A program made the translations under genes and the position numbers. Shown piece by piece: positions 16,478 through 17,706 of a stretch of 17,706 nucleotides of DNA (positions are counted from its first letter, which is position 1; the number at the start of each line of letters is the position of its first letter). Location: NCBI GenBank assembly GCA_045541305.1, contig JAZQIV010000089.1:1-17706 (forward strand), given 5' to 3'. The notes under the pieces are model-generated. The model worked only from the letters and a program-made list of their open reading frames with translations. It made no database searches and had not been told where the DNA came from. This stretch comes from RGIG3009 sp045541305. GTDB lineage: Bacteria; Bacillota; Clostridia; Oscillospirales; Acutalibacteraceae.

Positions 16478-16804
16478 TTATATCATCGGTGCCAACAAAA
16501 GCGGCAGGATCGGCAGCAAAAACAAAAACGCCGTAATACCCGAGGCAATCCGCATCACGCGGTTTTGCGCAAGCTTGTAAGAAACGATTGCCAAAATCAA
16601 CCCGATAACTGAAATCATCGCGATGCCTAACAACAGAATATCCATACCCACGCCCAAATAGTCCACGCCGCTGACACCCGGCGTTGCCGCCAACCGATCC
16701 AGTTCTTTTTGCACGTCGATCACGCCATCCACCGCAAAAACGATATCGAACAAAAAAACTGCTACCATCAGTACAAAGAATATCCAAGACAGCACTTTTT
16801 TCAT
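16478..16804 (-). CDS. Small three-TM membrane protein, unknown function
   Basis: This protein is 108 aa if started at ATG 16804 (MKKVLSWIFFVL). An ATG at 16822 would add six residues (MKVGVG), but its AGAGG touches the codon, whereas GGGTG precedes the 16804 ATG by 5 nt. Three hydrophobic segments lie at about 4-24, 50-76 and 84-106, separated by a short acidic/basic loop (DVQKELDRLAATPG). I do not recognise a family. It lies directly after its own promoter and 15 nt before the esterase gene. Confidence 0.8.
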   Translation of the reverse strand: MKKVLSWIFFVLMVAVFLFDIVFAVDGVIDVQKELDRLAATPGVSGVDYLGVGMDILLLGIAMISVIGLILAIVSYKLAQNRVMRIASGITAFLFLLPILPLLLAPMI

Positions 16805-16845
16805 GCCGACACCCACTTTCATCCTCTTACGTTACCGTTAGGTGT

Positions 16846-16874
16846 ATTATAGCATAAAAGCGGCGAAGGGGCAA
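16846..16874 (-). promoter_or_regulatory. Sigma-A promoter of the three-TM protein/esterase unit
   Basis: TTGCCC (16874-16869) and a perfect TATAAT (16851-16846) are separated by 17 nt on the minus strand. The hairpin array begins 7 bp upstream of the -35 box. Confidence 0.75.
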
Positions 16875-16880
16875 GGGAAG

Positions 16881-17040
16881 GTGAAATATCGGCTTTGCCG
16901 ATGTGAAATAATGACCTACGGTCATTGTGAAATTTTCTGCTAACGCAGAAAGTGAAATGAAATAAATCCCTCTTTCACATTGCGAAGCAATATTTCGCAC
17001 GCGTAGCGTATTTCACAAATCCCGCAAGGGATTTATTTCG
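16881..17040. repeat. Array of six short hairpins with GTGAAAT / ATTTCAC linkers
   Basis: The left half has three hairpins set between four GTGAAAT linkers (16881, 16903, 16927, 16952): ATCGGC/GCCGAT, AATGACC/GGTCATT and TTTCTGC/GCAGAAA. The right half has three hairpins between linkers in the opposite orientation (TTTCAC 16973, ATTTCGC 16992, ATTTCAC 17010, ATTTCG 17035): ATTGC/GCAAT, ACGC/GCGT and AAATCCC/GGGATTT. A 13-bp arm (16959-16971) can also pair with 17027-17039, which competes with the last local hairpin. Stem sequences all differ while linkers are kept. It encodes no protein and fills most of the 353-bp gene-free stretch 16805-17157 together with the flanking promoter and terminator. 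It resembles intergenic hairpin repeats common in gut Clostridia. Confidence 0.85.
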
Positions 17041-17043
17041 TTC

Positions 17044-17081
17044 AAAAAGAGAAGACACGCGAGAGCGTGTCTTCTCTTTTT
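17044..17081 (-). terminator. Strong intrinsic terminator of the right-edge gene
   Basis: A perfect 17-bp stem (17044-17060 with 17065-17081) closes a GAGA loop. Each arm carries A5/T5 at its outer end, so it could work in both directions. Only the minus strand has a gene leading into it, ending at 17158. Confidence 0.9.
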
Positions 17082-17157
17082 CTGTCATTCGTGTCCGAAA
17101 AAGAACTGGGTGGAAACCGAGGATTTGCTGTAAAAGTTTATAATTATATGCATTACA

Positions 17158-17706
17158 TTATGATATGGTATCCGCTGTGTATTGGGAAACAATGTTTTCA
17201 AGATCGAAAGCAACATTGTCAAGCTTGTTAAATGTATATTCCATATTTAAAGTCTTTTGGGCGTGTATATCACCATTATCTTTCAATATAGTCATAGAAA
17301 TTTCAGTGGACATAGTTTTAGCCACTCCATCTTTATCTATTGTTAAAATAATTTTTATATCATCCAATTTATCTTCTTGAATATTGGGCAATATTTCTCG
17401 CATCACTTTATAACCGTAACCGTAATCTGTGCTATCGCCTTTCACAATAAAAGTGACCTCAATATCGGAATCTTTCTTCTTTGCTTCAAAAGAAGAAATT
17501 GCATCTTGAGGAAATAAAGGCGTATTAAGATATGGAAAGACAACACTATTAATATTAAAACCATGATACTGTTGTAGTGTTCCTTTTGAATTTAACGGAC
17601 ATGATATATTATAAAATTTATCATTATCAATACAATAAAAATTCAATTTGTTTGCTCCAGGAAATTCACTTAATAAATAATACTGCCATTTCCCATCAAC
17701 ATTTTG
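17158..17706 (-). CDS. Unrecognised AT-rich gene, C-terminal 182 residues; runs off right edge
   Basis: The frame is open from the right edge to TAA at 17158-17160, so the true N-terminus lies outside the window; an internal TTG at 17646 is not a convincing start. The visible protein begins QNVDGKWQYYLLSEFPG and ends NIVSQYTADTIS. It is beta-rich with no TM segment, no cysteine pair and no recognisable motif. Alternating strands such as IEVTFIVKGDSTDYGYGY, IKIILTID and LNMEYTFNKL suggest an all-beta surface or lipoprotein-type domain, but the signal peptide, if any, is not visible. Codon use is clearly AT-richer (many AAT, ATT, AAA, TTA) than in every other gene here, suggesting different origin. 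It is followed by a strong terminator. Confidence 0.78.
   Translation of the reverse strand, partial: QNVDGKWQYYLLSEFPGANKLNFYCIDNDKFYNISCPLNSKGTLQQYHGFNINSVVFPYLNTPLFPQDAISSFEAKKKDSDIEVTFIVKGDSTDYGYGYKVMREILPNIQEDKLDDIKIILTIDKDGVAKTMSTEISMTILKDNGDIHAQKTLNMEYTFNKLDNVAFDLENIVSQYTADTIS

Noticed and set aside
16881..17040. CRISPR array
   Set aside because: The constant part is only 7 bp, the variable parts are self-complementary and 11-18 bp, and orientation reverses midway; none of this fits CRISPR repeats and spacers.

Overview
The window looks like chromosomal DNA of a Gram-positive Clostridia-type bacterium, probably from the Oscillospirales/Ruminococcaceae side. This is inferred from strong purine-rich AGGAGG-type ribosome binding sites, consensus sigma-A promoters (TTGACA-17-TATACT), short U-tailed terminators, intermediate GC and the protein families present. 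No rRNA or other taxonomic marker is present. Every gene I can support lies on the minus strand, so transcription runs from right to left.

Right part (about 14.6-17.7 kb): the 3' end of an AT-rich unrecognised gene enters from the right edge. It is followed by a perfect 17-bp terminator hairpin and a ~160-bp array of six short hairpins separated by GTGAAAT/ATTTCAC linkers. Next come a small three-TM membrane protein and an SGNH/GDSL esterase in one transcription unit, then a five-TM membrane protein with its own promoter and tandem terminators.

Left part (1-14.6 kb): a single long operon. It begins at a consensus promoter overlapped by a palindrome and encodes an XRE-type regulator, a secreted and membrane-anchored von Willebrand A (VWA) protein, a giant tubulin/FtsZ-superfamily protein (Tubulin_2-like, 1199 aa), a two-TM protein of unknown family (737 aa), and an 1893-aa membrane-anchored mosaic. 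Its last visible gene, cut by the left edge, begins with what looks like a CARF-type (Card1/DUF1887-like) domain. Gaps between the genes after the VWA gene are +23, +33, -8 and +6 nt, so they are probably co-transcribed and partly translationally coupled.

The system of interest is this operon. A tubulin-like GTPase family found with VWA proteins has been described by comparative genomics as a putative membrane-remodelling system. The version here adds parts I do not know to be described together. The 1893-aa protein carries five TM segments, a helicase-like region that seems to have lost Walker A and DEAH residues and ends in a DUF1998-like segment, a basic/Pro-Glu linker, a four-cysteine zinc ribbon, a HELTH zinc peptidase resembling eukaryotic DA1, and a transglutaminase-like Cys-His-Asp domain. 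The CARF-like gene follows it directly. Together they suggest a regulated, envelope-associated cytoskeletal machine with proteolytic and possibly nucleotide-sensing outputs, involved in either membrane remodelling or defence. This functional reading is inference.
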